Shown: positions 18,250 through 28,333 of the stretch, in pieces
Position numbering within the stretch: position 1 is the stretch's first letter
Layout of the letters: every line of letters begins with the position of its first letter
Assembly: GCF_027947595.1 (NCBI RefSeq)
Contig: NZ_CP116257.1
Coordinates: 1,426,001 to 1,490,000 of the forward strand
Origin: Streptomyces lienomycini
GTDB lineage: Bacteria > Actinomycetota > Actinomycetes > Streptomycetales > Streptomycetaceae
DNA length: 64,000 nt
Direction of reading: 5' to 3'
The notes under the pieces: model-generated
The model's database searches: none
Told to the model about the DNA's origin: nothing
Seen by the model: only the letters and a program-made list of their open reading frames with translations
Translations under genes and position numbers: made by a program

Positions 18250-18690
18250 TCAGTGCTCAGGTGACTCAACAGCCGCCGATGTGACCAGTTCTGTCAGTAC
18301 GCCATGGCAGTCCTTGGGGTGCAGGAAGGTGATCCGCGACCCCATCGAACCGCGCCGGGGCTCGTCGTACAGAACGCGTACGCCCTTCTCGCGGATGTCC
18401 GCGGCGTCCGCGTCGACGTCCGCCGTGCCGAAGGCGATGTGGTGGACGCCCTCGCCGTTCTTCGCGAGCCACTTGCCGACGGCCGAGTCCTCGCGGGTCG
18501 GCTCCAGGAGCTGGAGGTAGGAGGCGCCGCCGTCCGACGTATCGTTGATCTTGAGCATGGCCTCGCGGACCCCCTGCTCCTCGTTGACCTCGGTGTGGAA
18601 CACCTCGAAGCCGTAGGTGGCACGGTAGAAGGCGACGGTGGCGTCGAGGTCGCGGCAGGCGATTCCGATGTGGTCGATTCGCGTCAGCAT
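18250..18690 (-). CDS. mce: Methylmalonyl-CoA epimerase
   Basis: 146 residues, a single vicinal-oxygen-chelate fold. The metal ligands of the family are visible: His7 (RIDHIGIA), Gln60 (YLQLLEP), His84 (GVHHIAF) and Glu134 (LTELV); Glu43 is the likely acid/base. It interconverts the 2R and 2S forms of methylmalonyl-CoA between propionyl-CoA carboxylase and the B12 mutase. It is divergent from the thiolase at 18840 and close to meaB, so this is a small acyl-CoA cluster. Confidence 0.95.
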   Translation of the reverse strand: MLTRIDHIGIACRDLDATVAFYRATYGFEVFHTEVNEEQGVREAMLKINDTSDGGASYLQLLEPTREDSAVGKWLAKNGEGVHHIAFGTADVDADAADIREKGVRVLYDEPRRGSMGSRITFLHPKDCHGVLTELVTSAAVESPEH

Positions 18691-18839
18691 GGATTCAGTG
18701 CAGCGCTCCGGAGGTGGTTACGCAACGTGCGCGCGATCACACCGACCGCCGGGTGACGGGCGGCATACCGCTCAGTACATTCGAGTAAACCCTCGTTCAC
18801 TCCTCGGCCTGTGCGGGCCGGAAAAGGGGACCGCAGCTC

Positions 18840-20072
18840 ATGTCTTCTGGAACCACTGAAACCTCTGGAACCTCTGGAACGAACGGCACGACCTCCGTCA
18901 TCGTCGCGGGTGCACGCACCCCGATGGGGCGGCTGCTCGGCTCCCTGAAGTCCTTCTCCGGGGCCGACCTCGGCGGCTTCGCCATCAAGGCCGCCCTCGA
19001 CCGGGCGGGCATCGGCGGCGACCAGGTCCAGTACGTGATCATGGGCCAGGTGCTCCAGGCCGGCGCCGGTCAGATCCCCGCCCGCCAGGCCGCCGTCAAG
19101 GCCGGCATCCCGATGAGCGTCCCGGCGCTCACGATCAACAAGGTCTGCCTCTCCGGTCTCGACGCCATCGCACTCGCCGACCAGCTCATTCGCGCGGGTG
19201 AATTCGACGTGGTCGTCGCCGGCGGCCAGGAGTCCATGACCAACGCCCCGCACCTGCTCCCCAAGTCGCGCGAGGGCTACAAGTACGGCGCGGTCCAGAT
19301 GCTCGACGCCATGGCCCACGACGGCCTGACCGACTCCTTCGAGAACGTCGCCATGGGCGAGTCCACGGAGAAGCACAACACCCGGCTCGGCATCGGGCGG
19401 CCCGCGCAGGACGAGATCGCCGCCCTGTCCCACCAGCGCGCCGCCGCCGCCCAGAAGAACGGTGTCTTCGAGGCCGAGATCACCCCGGTCGAGATCCCGC
19501 AGCGCAAGGGCGACCCGGTGCTGTTCAGCCAGGACGAGGGCATCCGCGGCGACACCACCGCCGAGTCGCTGGGCAGGCTGCGCCCGGCCTTCGCCAAGGA
19601 CGGCACCATCACCGCGGGCTCCTCCTCGCAGATCTCCGACGGTGCGGCGGCCGTGGTCGTCATGAGCCGGGCCAGGGCCGAGGAGCTGGGCCTCGAGTGG
19701 ATCGCGGAGATCGGCGCGCACGGCAACGTCGCCGGTCCGGACAACTCTTTGCAGTCGCAGCCCTCCCACGCCATCCAGCACGCCCTGAAGAAGGAGGGCC
19801 TGGCGGTCGGCGACCTCGACCTCGTCGAGATCAACGAGGCCTTCGCGGCCGTCGCCGTACAGTCAATGAAGGACCTCGGCGTGTCCACCGAAAAGGTGAA
19901 CGTCAACGGCGGCGCCATCGCCCTGGGCCACCCGATCGGCATGTCCGGTGCCCGGCTGGTGCTGCACCTGGCCCTGGAGCTGAAGCGGCGCGGCGGCGGC
20001 GTCGGCGCGGCGGCGCTGTGCGGCGGCGGCGGCCAGGGCGACGCGCTGATCGTGCGAGTGCCCAAGGCCTGA
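18840..20072 (+). CDS. Acetyl-CoA C-acetyltransferase (thiolase)
   Basis: 410 residues. Nucleophile Cys103 in [11 protein letters not shown], His364 in [12 protein letters not shown] and second Cys394 in [10 protein letters not shown] form the complete thiolase triad. It condenses two acetyl-CoA to acetoacetyl-CoA or cleaves the product in beta-oxidation. The first 18 residues are a Ser/Thr/Gly-rich tail from near-repeated GGAACCTCT codons and are not part of the fold. GGGGA lies 10 nt upstream of the ATG. meaB follows after 47 nt, so the two are probably co-transcribed. Confidence 0.95.
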   Translation: MSSGTTETSGTSGTNGTTSVIVAGARTPMGRLLGSLKSFSGADLGGFAIKAALDRAGIGGDQVQYVIMGQVLQAGAGQIPARQAAVKAGIPMSVPALTINKVCLSGLDAIALADQLIRAGEFDVVVAGGQESMTNAPHLLPKSREGYKYGAVQMLDAMAHDGLTDSFENVAMGESTEKHNTRLGIGRPAQDEIAALSHQRAAAAQKNGVFEAEITPVEIPQRKGDPVLFSQDEGIRGDTTAESLGRLRPAFAKDGTITAGSSSQISDGAAAVVVMSRARAEELGLEWIAEIGAHGNVAGPDNSLQSQPSHAIQHALKKEGLAVGDLDLVEINEAFAAVAVQSMKDLGVSTEKVNVNGGAIALGHPIGMSGARLVLHLALELKRRGGGVGAAALCGGGGQGDALIVRVPKA

Positions 20073-20119
20073 CCAGCAGAGTGACGACTACCGACGGAAC
20101 GTGGCTGAACGGAGCTGTG

Positions 20120-21076
20120 ATGCATGACGTCTCCTCACTGGTGGCCCAGGCCAGGGAAGGCCGGCCGCGGGCCGTGGCCCGGCTGATCTCCCTGGTGGAG
20201 GGGGCGTCCCCGCAGCTCAGGGAGGTCATGCAGGCCCTCGCGCCGCTCACGGGCAACGCGTACGTCGTCGGCCTGACCGGCTCCCCGGGCGTCGGCAAGT
20301 CGACGTCCACCTCGGCGCTGGTGACGGCGTACCGCAAGCAGGGCAGGCGGGTCGGCGTCCTCGCCGTCGACCCGTCCTCCCCCTTCTCCGGCGGCGCGCT
20401 GCTCGGTGACCGCGTCAGGATGTCGGAGCACGCCTCCGACCCGGGCGTCTACATCCGCTCGATGGCGACCCGCGGCCACCTCGGCGGCCTCGCCTGGGCC
20501 GCGCCGCAGGCCATCCGCGTCCTGGACGCCGCCGGGTGCGACGTGGTCCTCGTCGAGACGGTGGGCGTCGGCCAGTCGGAGGTGGAGATCGCCTCCCAGG
20601 CCGACACCTCCGTCGTCCTCCTCGCCCCCGGCATGGGCGACGGCATCCAGGCGGCCAAGGCCGGGATCCTGGAGATCGGCGACGTCTACGTCGTCAACAA
20701 GGCCGACCGGGACGGCGCGGACGCGACCGCCCGCGAGCTGAACCACATGCTGGGCCTCGGCGAGGCCCGCGCCGCCGGGGACTGGCGCCCGCCCATCGTC
20801 AAGACGGTCGCCGCACGCGGCGAGGGCGTCGACGAGGTCGTCGAGGCGCTGGAGAAGCACCGCGCGTGGATGGAGGAGCGGGACGTCCTCACCGAACGCC
20901 GCCGCGCCCGCGCCGCCCGCGAGGTCGAGACCATCGCCGTCACCACGCTGCGCGAACGCATCGGCGACCTCCACGGCGACCGGCGCCTGGGCGCCCTGGC
21001 GGAACGCATCGTCGCCGGTGAACTGGACCCGTACCGGGCGGCGGACGAACTGGTGGCGGGGCTGACGACCGGCTGA
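20120..21076 (+). CDS. meaB: MeaB, G-protein chaperone of B12-dependent acyl-CoA mutase
   Basis: 318 residues. P-loop GLTGSPGVGKST, switch region DPSSPFSGGALLGDRVRM, Walker B VLVETVGVGQSEVEIA and the base-recognition NKAD are all present, with the family's C-terminal dimerisation helices. MeaB/ArgK GTPases gate cofactor loading and protect methylmalonyl-CoA or isobutyryl-CoA mutase from inactivation. GGAG five bases before ATG 20120 sets the start; an in-frame GTG at 20081 would add 13 residues. Likely partners are icmA (30160) or mutases elsewhere. Confidence 0.95.
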   Translation: MHDVSSLVAQAREGRPRAVARLISLVEGASPQLREVMQALAPLTGNAYVVGLTGSPGVGKSTSTSALVTAYRKQGRRVGVLAVDPSSPFSGGALLGDRVRMSEHASDPGVYIRSMATRGHLGGLAWAAPQAIRVLDAAGCDVVLVETVGVGQSEVEIASQADTSVVLLAPGMGDGIQAAKAGILEIGDVYVVNKADRDGADATARELNHMLGLGEARAAGDWRPPIVKTVAARGEGVDEVVEALEKHRAWMEERDVLTERRRARAAREVETIAVTTLRERIGDLHGDRRLGALAERIVAGELDPYRAADELVAGLTTG

Positions 21077-21120
21077 CCCCGGCAACCGGAGAAACCGGAG
21101 CGGCCGCAGGGCCGCGCTGG

Positions 21121-21154
21121 TAGCTTGGCCCGCATGTTCCTCCTCTTGGCCTAG
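21121..21154 (+). promoter_or_regulatory. Possible leaderless leader peptide MFLLLA with -10 box
   Basis: TAGCTT at 21121-21126 fits TANNNT and is followed after 7 nt by ATG TTC CTC CTC TTG GCC TAG (21134-21154), a six-codon frame with three successive Leu codons. A CGCGAC/GTCGCG hairpin can form just after it. The arrangement resembles leaderless attenuation uORFs of actinobacteria, placed 85 bp before the MFS transporter. No -35 is clear. Confidence 0.35.
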
Positions 21155-22460
21155 GGCCCGCCCCGCACGCGACCGCCGCACCCGGCCGTCGCGCGCATCG
21201 GCGTCCCCCGGCAGCCCTCCAGTTGAGGAACCCTTCGCGTGTCCACGCTCCCCGCGCGGCCCTCGTACGCCGCCCTGCTCCGCGTCCCCCATGCCCGCCG
21301 CACGTTCGCGGCCGCCCTCGTCGGGCGGCTGTCGTACGGCACGGTCTCCCTCTCCCTGATGCTCTCCCTGACCCGGGCCACCGGGTCGTACGCCGTGGCC
21401 GGGCTGGTCATGGCGCTCTTCGGCGCCGCTGGCGTCGTCCTCTCCCCCTACCGCGCCTCCCTCGTCGACCGGCACGGTCCCCGCCGGGCCCTGCTGCCGA
21501 TGGCCCTGCTGTACGCCGCCCTGCTCTGCGTGCTGGCGGCGGCCTGCGCGCGTCCCGGCACGCCCGGGGCCGTCCTCGCGGCGATCGCCGCGCTCGCGGG
21601 CGCCTGCCCGCCCCCGCTCGGCCCCACGATGCGCGCGGTGTGGGCGGAGCTGCTGCCCGACCGGGCCCTGCTGCAGCGCGCCTACAGCCTGGACGGCGTC
21701 GCCGAGGAACTGCTCTTCGTCTCCGGCCCGCTCCTGGTCGGCGGCGTGGTCGCCGTCGCCCCGCCGACCGTCGGCGTCGTGCTCAGCGCGGCCCTGGTGG
21801 CGGCCGGAACCCTCGCCTTCGTCGCGTCACCGGCGGTCACCGCGCGTCCGGCGGGGCGGGAGAAGGCCGAGGCCCCCACCGAGGGCGGGGCCACCGGACA
21901 GATGCGGGCCCTGTTGCAGCCCGTCGTCGTCGCGGCGGCCGTCGGCCTCTCGGTGAGCGGCGTCGATCTCCTCGTCGTCGCCTACGCGGGGGAGCGCGGC
22001 CTCGGGGACGGCGTCGTCGCCTGGGTGCTCGCGGCGCTGTCGGTGGGCAGCGCGGTTGGCGGTCTGGTCAACGGAGCCGTCGCCTGGACCTCGCCCACCC
22101 GCGCCCGGCTCCCGTTGTTCGCGGCCGGGCTCGGCCTCTGCCTCGCCGCCGCGGGCCTCGCGCCGGGCCTCGGCACGCTGGTCCCGGCGGTCATGTGCGC
22201 GGGCCTGTTCGTGGCCCCCGCCCTGACCACGGCGTACCTGATCGCCGACGAGAGCGCGGCGCCGGGGACCCGGGTCCGGGCGGGCGCCTGGTGCAACACC
22301 GCGGTGAACGCCGGGATGTCCGCCGGCGCCGCCGCGGTGGGCCTGCTGGTGGAACGGCTGCCCCTGCCGGTGTGCTTCGCGGTGTCCGGGGCGGTCGCCG
22401 CGGCGGCGGCACTGGTGCCGGGGCGCCGCCGCGGTGGTTCCGCCCGGCGGGCGGGGCCGG

Positions 22461-23186
<726 letters not shown>

Positions 23187-23251
23187 GCGGGTGCCTCCCG
23201 AGTCGTCCAGAGTCCAGTCGTTTTCGACGTGTTCACCTTCGCGGACCGACG

Positions 23252-23288
23252 CTGAGGCCAACCTGAAGCCGCCTGAAGGGATCTTCAG
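23252..23288. promoter_or_regulatory. Direct-repeat operator candidate for the response regulator
   Basis: CTGAGG (23252), CTGAAG (23263) and CTGAAG (23273) lie 11 and 10 bp apart on one face of the helix, followed by an inverted CTTCAG (23283-23288). Tandem hexamers at 10-11 bp spacing are the usual target form of OmpR-type regulators. The site lies between the divergent PepSY gene and the regulator gene, so it could control both. Confidence 0.5.
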
Positions 23289-23311
23289 CTCGGCTTTGCC
23301 ACTCTTTACCC

Positions 23312-24034
23312 ATGCGCCCACCCGTCGCCCACCACCACCCTGCCCGAGGCGCTTCGCGCCACCCCTCTCGACTCCTGATCGTGGAGGACGAGAAGCGCCT
23401 CGCCGTGTCGCTCGCCAGGGGCCTCACCGCGGAGGGATACGCCGTGGACGTCGTCCACGACGGCCTGGAGGGACTGCACCGGGCGGGCGAGGGCGTCTAC
23501 GACCTCGTCATCCTCGACATCATGCTGCCCGGCCTCAACGGCTACCGGGTCTGCGCCGCCCTGCGCGCCGCCGGACACGACGTGCCGATCCTGATGCTCA
23601 CCGCCAAGGACGGCGAGTACGACGAGGCCGAGGGCCTGGACACGGGCGCCGACGACTACCTCACCAAGCCCTTCTCGTACGTCGTCCTCGTCGCCCGGGT
23701 GAAGGCCCTGCTGCGGCGCCGGGGGCAGGGCGCCGGTGCCTCTCCCGTGCACGTCCACGGCGATCTCAAGGTCGACACCGCCGCCCGCCGGGTCTTCCTC
23801 GGCGAGGACGAAGTCACCCTCACCGCGAAGGAGTTCGCCGTCCTGGAGCAGCTCGTGGTGCGGGCCGGGCAGGTGGTGTCCAAGGCGGAGATCCTGGAAC
23901 ACGTCTGGGACTTCGCCTACGACGGCGACCCCAACATCGTCGAGGTGTACGTCAGCGCCCTCAGGCGCAAGCTGCGGGCCGAGCTGATCCGGACCGTGCG
24001 CGGCGCGGGGTACCGGCTGGAGTCCGGGCGATGA
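23312..24034 (+). CDS. Two-component response regulator, OmpR family
   Basis: 240 residues. Receiver domain with acidic pair Glu25/Asp26, phosphoacceptor Asp69 (LVILDIMLPG), Thr in LMLTAKD and Lys in LTKPFS; then an OmpR-type winged helix ending VEVYVSALRRKL and RGAGYRLESGR. The first ~20 residues (MRPPVAHHHPARGASRHPS) are an unusual His/Pro-rich extension, but no start codon lies closer to the fold. The stop overlaps the kinase ATG (ATGA). Confidence 0.94.
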   Translation: MRPPVAHHHPARGASRHPSRLLIVEDEKRLAVSLARGLTAEGYAVDVVHDGLEGLHRAGEGVYDLVILDIMLPGLNGYRVCAALRAAGHDVPILMLTAKDGEYDEAEGLDTGADDYLTKPFSYVVLVARVKALLRRRGQGAGASPVHVHGDLKVDTAARRVFLGEDEVTLTAKEFAVLEQLVVRAGQVVSKAEILEHVWDFAYDGDPNIVEVYVSALRRKLRAELIRTVRGAGYRLESGR

Positions 24035-25494
24035 GCCGCCTCTTCGCCTCGGTGCGGGCCCGCGCCACACTCGCCGCGACCCTCGTGGTCGCCGTCGCCC
24101 TCGTCGCGGCCGGTACCGCCGTCCTGCTCTCCCTGCGCTCCAACCTGCTCGGCGAGGCCGGCACCCAGGCGGAGCGGTCCGCCCGCGACGTCGCCACCGA
24201 GCTGGCCTTCGGGACGGCGTACGGCGACCTGTCGCTGGACGTGGACGACCGGCCGGTGCAGGTCGTCGACGACCGGGGCACGCTGGTCGCCGCCGGCGAG
24301 GACCTGGAGCGGATCAGCGGCACCGGTGTCGACGCGGTGAAGCCGCGGCCCGCCGCTCCCGGCGACGCGCGCGACGCGCGCGACGGGGACGACGGGGACG
24401 ACGGGGGCGACGGGGAGGACGCCGCCGCCGCCGACGACGACGGCGACCGCGAGCCCCTCGAACCCAGCGAGATCGGCGAGCCGATCACCGTCGGCGACGG
24501 CTCGGCGACCATCGACGGGGACACGGAGGACTACCGCTTCGCCGCCGTCCCCGTGGAGACCGACGACCGCGGCCGGCTCACCGTCTACGCGGGCGCCCCG
24601 CTCTCCGCCGAACACGGCGCCGTGAACACCGCGCTGACCGTCATGCTGATCGGCTTCCCGGTGCTGCTCGCGGTCGTCGCCTGGGTGACCTGGCTGGTCA
24701 CCCGGCGCGCGCTGCGCCCCGTGGAGGGCATCAGACGGGAGATGGCCGCGATCACCGCCAGCGAGGACCTGGCCCGCCGCGTCCCGGTGCCCGCCACTCA
24801 CGACGAGGTGGCCAGGCTCGCCTCGACCACCAACCAGACGCTGGCGGCGCTGGAGTCCTCGGTGGAGCGGCAGCGCCGCTTCGTCGCCGACGCCTCGCAC
24901 GAGCTGCGCAGCCCGATCGCCTCGCTGCGCACCCAGCTGGAGGTGGCCGCCGCCCACCCCGAACTGCTCGACCTGGCCGGCGCGGTCGAGGACACCGTAC
25001 GGCTGCAGCGGCTCGCCGCCGATCTGCTGCTGCTGGCCAGGCTGGACGCGGGGGAGCGGCCCGCCGACGCCCGGGTCGACCTCACGGCGCTCGCGCGGGA
25101 GGCGGCCGAGGGCCGGACCGGAGTCACCGTGCGGGGCGACGGGGCCGCGGTCGGCGCGGCCGGGTCGCGGGGGCAGCTGGGGCGGGTGCTGGCCAACCTG
25201 CTGGACAACGCCCAGCGGCACGCCCGCTCGGCGGTGGAGGTGGCCGTGCGGCGGGACGGTGACGCGGCCGTGGTCGCGGTGGCCGACGACGGGGAGGGGG
25301 TGCCGGCGGCGGACCGGGAGCGCATCTTCGAACGGTTCGTACGGCTCGACGCGGCCCGCAGCCGCGACGACGGCGGTGCGGGCCTCGGCCTGGCCATCGC
25401 CCGCGACGTCGCCGTACGGCACGGCGGCACCCTCACCGTGCGCGACGCACCGGCAGGCGGCGCCCTGTTCGAGCTCCGCCTGCCGAGCGCCTAG
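24031..25494 (+). CDS. Sensor histidine kinase
   Basis: 487 residues. Two membrane helices (about 14-34 and 195-217) flank an extracytoplasmic domain that contains a very acidic insert of Asp/Gly/Ala-rich residues near 110-145. Then HAMP, the dimerisation helix with phospho-His290 (DASHELRSPIASLR), and the ATPase lid motifs NLLDNAQRHA, DDGEGVP and GGAGLGLAIARD. Cognate of the regulator at 23312 by four-base overlap. The acidic sensor insert, and an equally acidic PepSY partner, hint at sensing of cations or cationic compounds. Confidence 0.94.
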   Translation: MSRLFASVRARATLAATLVVAVALVAAGTAVLLSLRSNLLGEAGTQAERSARDVATELAFGTAYGDLSLDVDDRPVQVVDDRGTLVAAGEDLERISGTGVDAVKPRPAAPGDARDARDGDDGDDGGDGEDAAAADDDGDREPLEPSEIGEPITVGDGSATIDGDTEDYRFAAVPVETDDRGRLTVYAGAPLSAEHGAVNTALTVMLIGFPVLLAVVAWVTWLVTRRALRPVEGIRREMAAITASEDLARRVPVPATHDEVARLASTTNQTLAALESSVERQRRFVADASHELRSPIASLRTQLEVAAAHPELLDLAGAVEDTVRLQRLAADLLLLARLDAGERPADARVDLTALAREAAEGRTGVTVRGDGAAVGAAGSRGQLGRVLANLLDNAQRHARSAVEVAVRRDGDAAVVAVADDGEGVPAADRERIFERFVRLDAARSRDDGGAGLGLAIARDVAVRHGGTLTVRDAPAGGALFELRLPSA

Positions 25495-25516
25495 GACCTC
25501 GGCCGGGGCCGCGTGA

Positions 25517-25993
25517 TCAGGCGCGTCCCCGCTGCCCGCGCAGGTGTTCCGCGATGGGCTTGAGCGCCTTGTCCAGCTCGGTCAGGGTCTCGGGAGCCAG
25601 CAGGTCCATGAAGTGCCTGCGGACGGAGGCCACGTGGTGCGGGGCGACCTTCCGCATGGTCTCCAGGCCGTGCTCGGTGAGGACGGCGTAGAGGCCGCGG
25701 CGGTCGGACTCGCAGTTCTCCCGCCGGACCAGGTTCGCGTTCTCCATGCGGGTGATCTGGTGGGAGAGCCGGCTCTTGGACTGCATCGTGGCGGTGGCCA
25801 GATCGCTCATCCGCATCCGGTCGTCCTGCGACTCGGAGAGGTTCACCAGGATCTCGTAGTCGTTCATTGTCAGGCCGAAGGGCTGCAGGTCCTTCTCCAG
25901 CTGGTGGGTCAACAGCCTGTTGACCTCCAGGTGGGTGCGCCAGGCACACTGCTCCGTATCGGTCAGCCAGCGGGTGGCCGTCTCGGTCTCCAT
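25517..25993 (-). CDS. MarR family transcriptional regulator
   Basis: 158 residues with the MarR winged helix: MSDLATATMQSKSRLSHQITRMENANLVRRENCESDRRGLYAVLTEHG. It binds DNA as a dimer and usually responds to phenolics, oxidants or metals; the ligand is unknown here. TAGACT at 26000-26005 (minus strand) lies 6 nt before the ATG, suggesting a leaderless mRNA. Convergent with the histidine kinase gene. Confidence 0.92.
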   Translation of the reverse strand: METETATRWLTDTEQCAWRTHLEVNRLLTHQLEKDLQPFGLTMNDYEILVNLSESQDDRMRMSDLATATMQSKSRLSHQITRMENANLVRRENCESDRRGLYAVLTEHGLETMRKVAPHHVASVRRHFMDLLAPETLTELDKALKPIAEHLRGQRGRA

Positions 25994-25999
25994 GAATGA

Positions 26000-26005
26000 A
26001 GTCTA
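26000..26005 (-). promoter_or_regulatory. -10 box for leaderless marR transcript
   Basis: TAGACT read on the minus strand, six bases before ATG 25993; no ribosome site is visible. The -35 region is AT-richer than the surroundings (TTCAACC/GTTGAAAG) and could carry the MarR operator. Confidence 0.45.
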
Positions 26006-26090
26006 AAAGGTTGAAAGGCGAACTAGTGAGGGGTTTTGCGTGACGGTGACGGTGCGCACGCGTTCGATGTCACACTCCGCAGATTACCGC

Positions 26091-26867
26091 TCACAGCCCG
26101 AAGCGGCGCTGGAGGTCCCCCAGCTGTCCGGGAAGCCCCGGTCCCCCCGACCGGCCTCCCTGTGCTCCGGAACCCCCGCCTCCGGGCACTCCCGCCTGCT
26201 GCGGAGGTGCCCCCACGGCCTGCTCCGCCATCAGCGCCTCGCTCGACTGCAGCAGCACCGTCCCCGCCCCGACGAACTCGAACTGGTGCTCCTCCCCGGA
26301 GGCCCCGCCCAGCCCCGTCATCGCACGTAGACCGCCCAGCAGGCCGGTCATGTACGCGTGGTCGTAGTGGTGGCAGGGCGACGGGCAGTCGGCCCAGCCG
26401 ACCAGCGCCTGCGGGTCGACCCGGATCGGCGGTTCCATGAACACCACCGGACCGTTCGACGCGGCCACGAACTTTCCGGTTCCGATCAGGGTCAGAAAGC
26501 CCGGCACGATCGACTGCTTGAGCGCGAGACTTGGCTGAAAAGCGAGCAGGTTGCCCGAGCGAATGGTCAGGTTGCCCTCTTCGAGGTCGTACGAATTCAC
26601 GTCGAAGGCCCGGTCGGCGAGGAGCATCTTGCCCGAGCCCTCGGCCACGACCCAGTCGCTCGCGTGCAGAGGCGAATGGAACGACGTGCGCGTCAGATGG
26701 TCCAGCCGCCCGTGTCCGATGCCGTTGAAGTCGATCGTCCCGTAGTAGGCGATCATCTTCCCCTTCTGCAGGAACCACTGGCTCCCCTTCAGCTCCACAC
26801 AGAAGGTGTACGCGTTGACGTTGTCGTCGGCCGGCAGCGTCGCCGGGTCGTGGTGGACCGTGCTCAC
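26091..26867 (-). CDS. AIM24 family protein (third of three)
   Basis: 258 residues, last gene of the AIM24 operon. The beta-rich AIM24/TerD-associated fold is seen in WFLQKGKMIAYYGTIDF, NGPVVFMEPPIRVDPQALVGW and HQFEFVGAGTVLLQSSE. The C-terminal ~45 residues are Gly/Pro/Gln-rich (APPQQAGVPGGGGSGAQGG). The domain is named after a yeast mitochondrial protein; the role in bacteria is not known. The GTG start overlaps the stop of the preceding gene (GTGA). Confidence 0.9.
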   Translation of the reverse strand: MSTVHHDPATLPADDNVNAYTFCVELKGSQWFLQKGKMIAYYGTIDFNGIGHGRLDHLTRTSFHSPLHASDWVVAEGSGKMLLADRAFDVNSYDLEEGNLTIRSGNLLAFQPSLALKQSIVPGFLTLIGTGKFVAASNGPVVFMEPPIRVDPQALVGWADCPSPCHHYDHAYMTGLLGGLRAMTGLGGASGEEHQFEFVGAGTVLLQSSEALMAEQAVGAPPQQAGVPGGGGSGAQGGRSGGPGLPGQLGDLQRRFGL

Positions 26868-27514
26868 AGCTTCTCCTCCGACGCCTGGACGAACACCGTG
26901 CCGCTGCCGCTCAGCTCCAGCTGGAACGCCTCGCCCGAGCCGCGCCCCACCATGTCCCGCCAGCCCAACGCCGTGGACAGCTTGTTGCGCACGTCCCCGT
27001 GGTGGGCGACGTAGGCCTGCGGGTCGACCCGCACCGGGCGCTGCGGGGTGATGGGTACCTCGAAGACGCCGCCGTGGGCCATCACCGCCACCGAGCCGTG
27101 GCCCCTGAGGGACGTGGTGAACAGCCCCTGCCCGCTGACCTGGCCCCGGACCATGCCCATGACCCCGCCCTGCGAGCCCAGGAACACGGTGCTCTGCTCC
27201 AGGGTGCCCTCGAAGGCGAGGAGGCGGTCCGCCTCGACGTACAGGGTGTCGCCCGAGAGGTCGATCACCTGGACGTGGTGGCCGCCGTGCCCGAAGAACA
27301 CCGTGCCGCTGCCCTCGACGGTCATCAGCGGCGTGTCCTCGTTCGCCACCCGGCGCCCGATCATCGACATGACCCCGCCCTGGCCGCCCCGGAGGTGCGG
27401 GGTGAAGGACACCTCGCCCTGGTAGGCGAGCATGGCGCCGCGCTGACTGAACAGCCGCTGCCCGGGCGAGACGACCGCCCGGACCATCTTGGAGTTGATC
27501 TCCTCGAAGGCCAT
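26864..27514 (-). CDS. AIM24 family protein (second of three)
   Basis: 216 residues. Repeating beta-strands of the AIM24 fold: GAMLAYQGEVSF, GSGTVFFGHGGHHVQVIDLSGDTLYVEADRLLAFE, RPVRVDPQAYVAHHGDV, ELSGSGTVFVQASEE. It starts one base after the stop of the upstream family member (TGA-G-ATG); an ATG nine bases earlier is also in frame. Clear paralogue of its two neighbours. Confidence 0.9.
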   Translation of the reverse strand: MAFEEINSKMVRAVVSPGQRLFSQRGAMLAYQGEVSFTPHLRGGQGGVMSMIGRRVANEDTPLMTVEGSGTVFFGHGGHHVQVIDLSGDTLYVEADRLLAFEGTLEQSTVFLGSQGGVMGMVRGQVSGQGLFTTSLRGHGSVAVMAHGGVFEVPITPQRPVRVDPQAYVAHHGDVRNKLSTALGWRDMVGRGSGEAFQLELSGSGTVFVQASEEKL

Positions 27515-27515
27515 C

Positions 27516-28154
27516 TCACACATCCCCCGCGATCGTGTTCCGCTCGCTCGGCTGCACGTACACCAGACCGTCGCCCTCGAAGCGGATCTGGAAGGCCTCC
27601 CCGCCGCCCTCCCCGAACAGTGTGCGGAACGTCACGCCCGACTGGAAGGACTGCCGCAGGTTCCCCTGGTGCGCCACGTACGCCCCCGGGTCGACGGTCA
27701 GCGGGTACTGCCCGCTGACCCGCAGCACCACCGCCGGGCCGTCCGACATGATCGCCACCTGTCCGTGCCCCTCGACGGTCGTGGTGAACAGGCCGTTGCC
27801 CTGCGAGGCGCCGCGCGTGCCCGTGAAGCTGGTGCCGGTGCGCAGCCCGGCGTCGGCCGCGAGGAAGTTGCTCGACTCGACGTACAGCTTGTCGCCCCGC
27901 AGACCCACGAGGTTGATCTCCGAGGCCCGGTCCGCGAACCAGCAGGTGCCGTGCCCCTTCACCTCCATCACCGTCATCTGCTCGCCGGTGATCCGCCGGG
28001 TCACCATCCCCCGGATGCCCTCACCGCCGCCGCTCAGTTTCTTGAAGGCCATCTCCCCGTCGTACGCGACCATCGAGCCGTTCTTCGCCTTCACGGCGTC
28101 CCCGGTCATGTCGACGGCGAGCACCTTGCTGTCTTGAAGTCGGAACATCGCCAC
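27516..28154 (-). CDS. AIM24 family protein (first of three)
   Basis: 212 residues from GTG 28154 (210 from ATG 28148). Same fold as the next two genes: GSMVAYDGEMAFKK, GHGTCWFADRASEINLVGLRGDKLYVESSNFLA, YPLTVDPGAYVAHQGNLRQS, RFEGDGLVYVQPSE. TACTTT lies 6 nt before the GTG on the minus strand, so the operon mRNA may start at this codon. Three paralogues in one operon are consistent with a hetero-oligomeric assembly. Function unknown. Confidence 0.88.
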   Translation of the reverse strand: MAMFRLQDSKVLAVDMTGDAVKAKNGSMVAYDGEMAFKKLSGGGEGIRGMVTRRITGEQMTVMEVKGHGTCWFADRASEINLVGLRGDKLYVESSNFLAADAGLRTGTSFTGTRGASQGNGLFTTTVEGHGQVAIMSDGPAVVLRVSGQYPLTVDPGAYVAHQGNLRQSFQSGVTFRTLFGEGGGEAFQIRFEGDGLVYVQPSERNTIAGDV

Positions 28155-28232
28155 AGGGCGAAAGTAGCCCCGTCACGGGTGGACAGAACAGGGCCCACGG
28201 GTGGAGAACGACCCTGAGTCCATCCCTTGGGG

Positions 28233-28249
28233 CATTGTTTGCCACAATG
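28233..28249. promoter_or_regulatory. Inverted repeat between AIM24 operon and DUF3817 gene
   Basis: CATTGT (28233-28238) and ACAATG (28244-28249) with a 5-nt spacer lie in the divergent gap; a related CGATTGTGC follows at about 28256. It looks like an operator or promoter element. No regulator is assigned. Confidence 0.35.
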
Positions 28250-28333
28250 GGCGAACGATTGTGCTTCCGTTCACAAGGACGGCCGCACACGCCTCCCGCG
28301 CCGTCAGCGACTCACTCCCACCGAAGGTGACCC

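Noticed and set aside
14501..18520. Very long open frames on the plus strand (up to about 1340 codons) opposite scy.
   Set aside because: They mirror the repetitive, GC-biased scy coding frame; their composition (Leu/Gly/Arg- or Ser/Ala-rich without motifs) is what an antisense frame of AEAERLR-type repeats gives. Scy itself matches family length and start.
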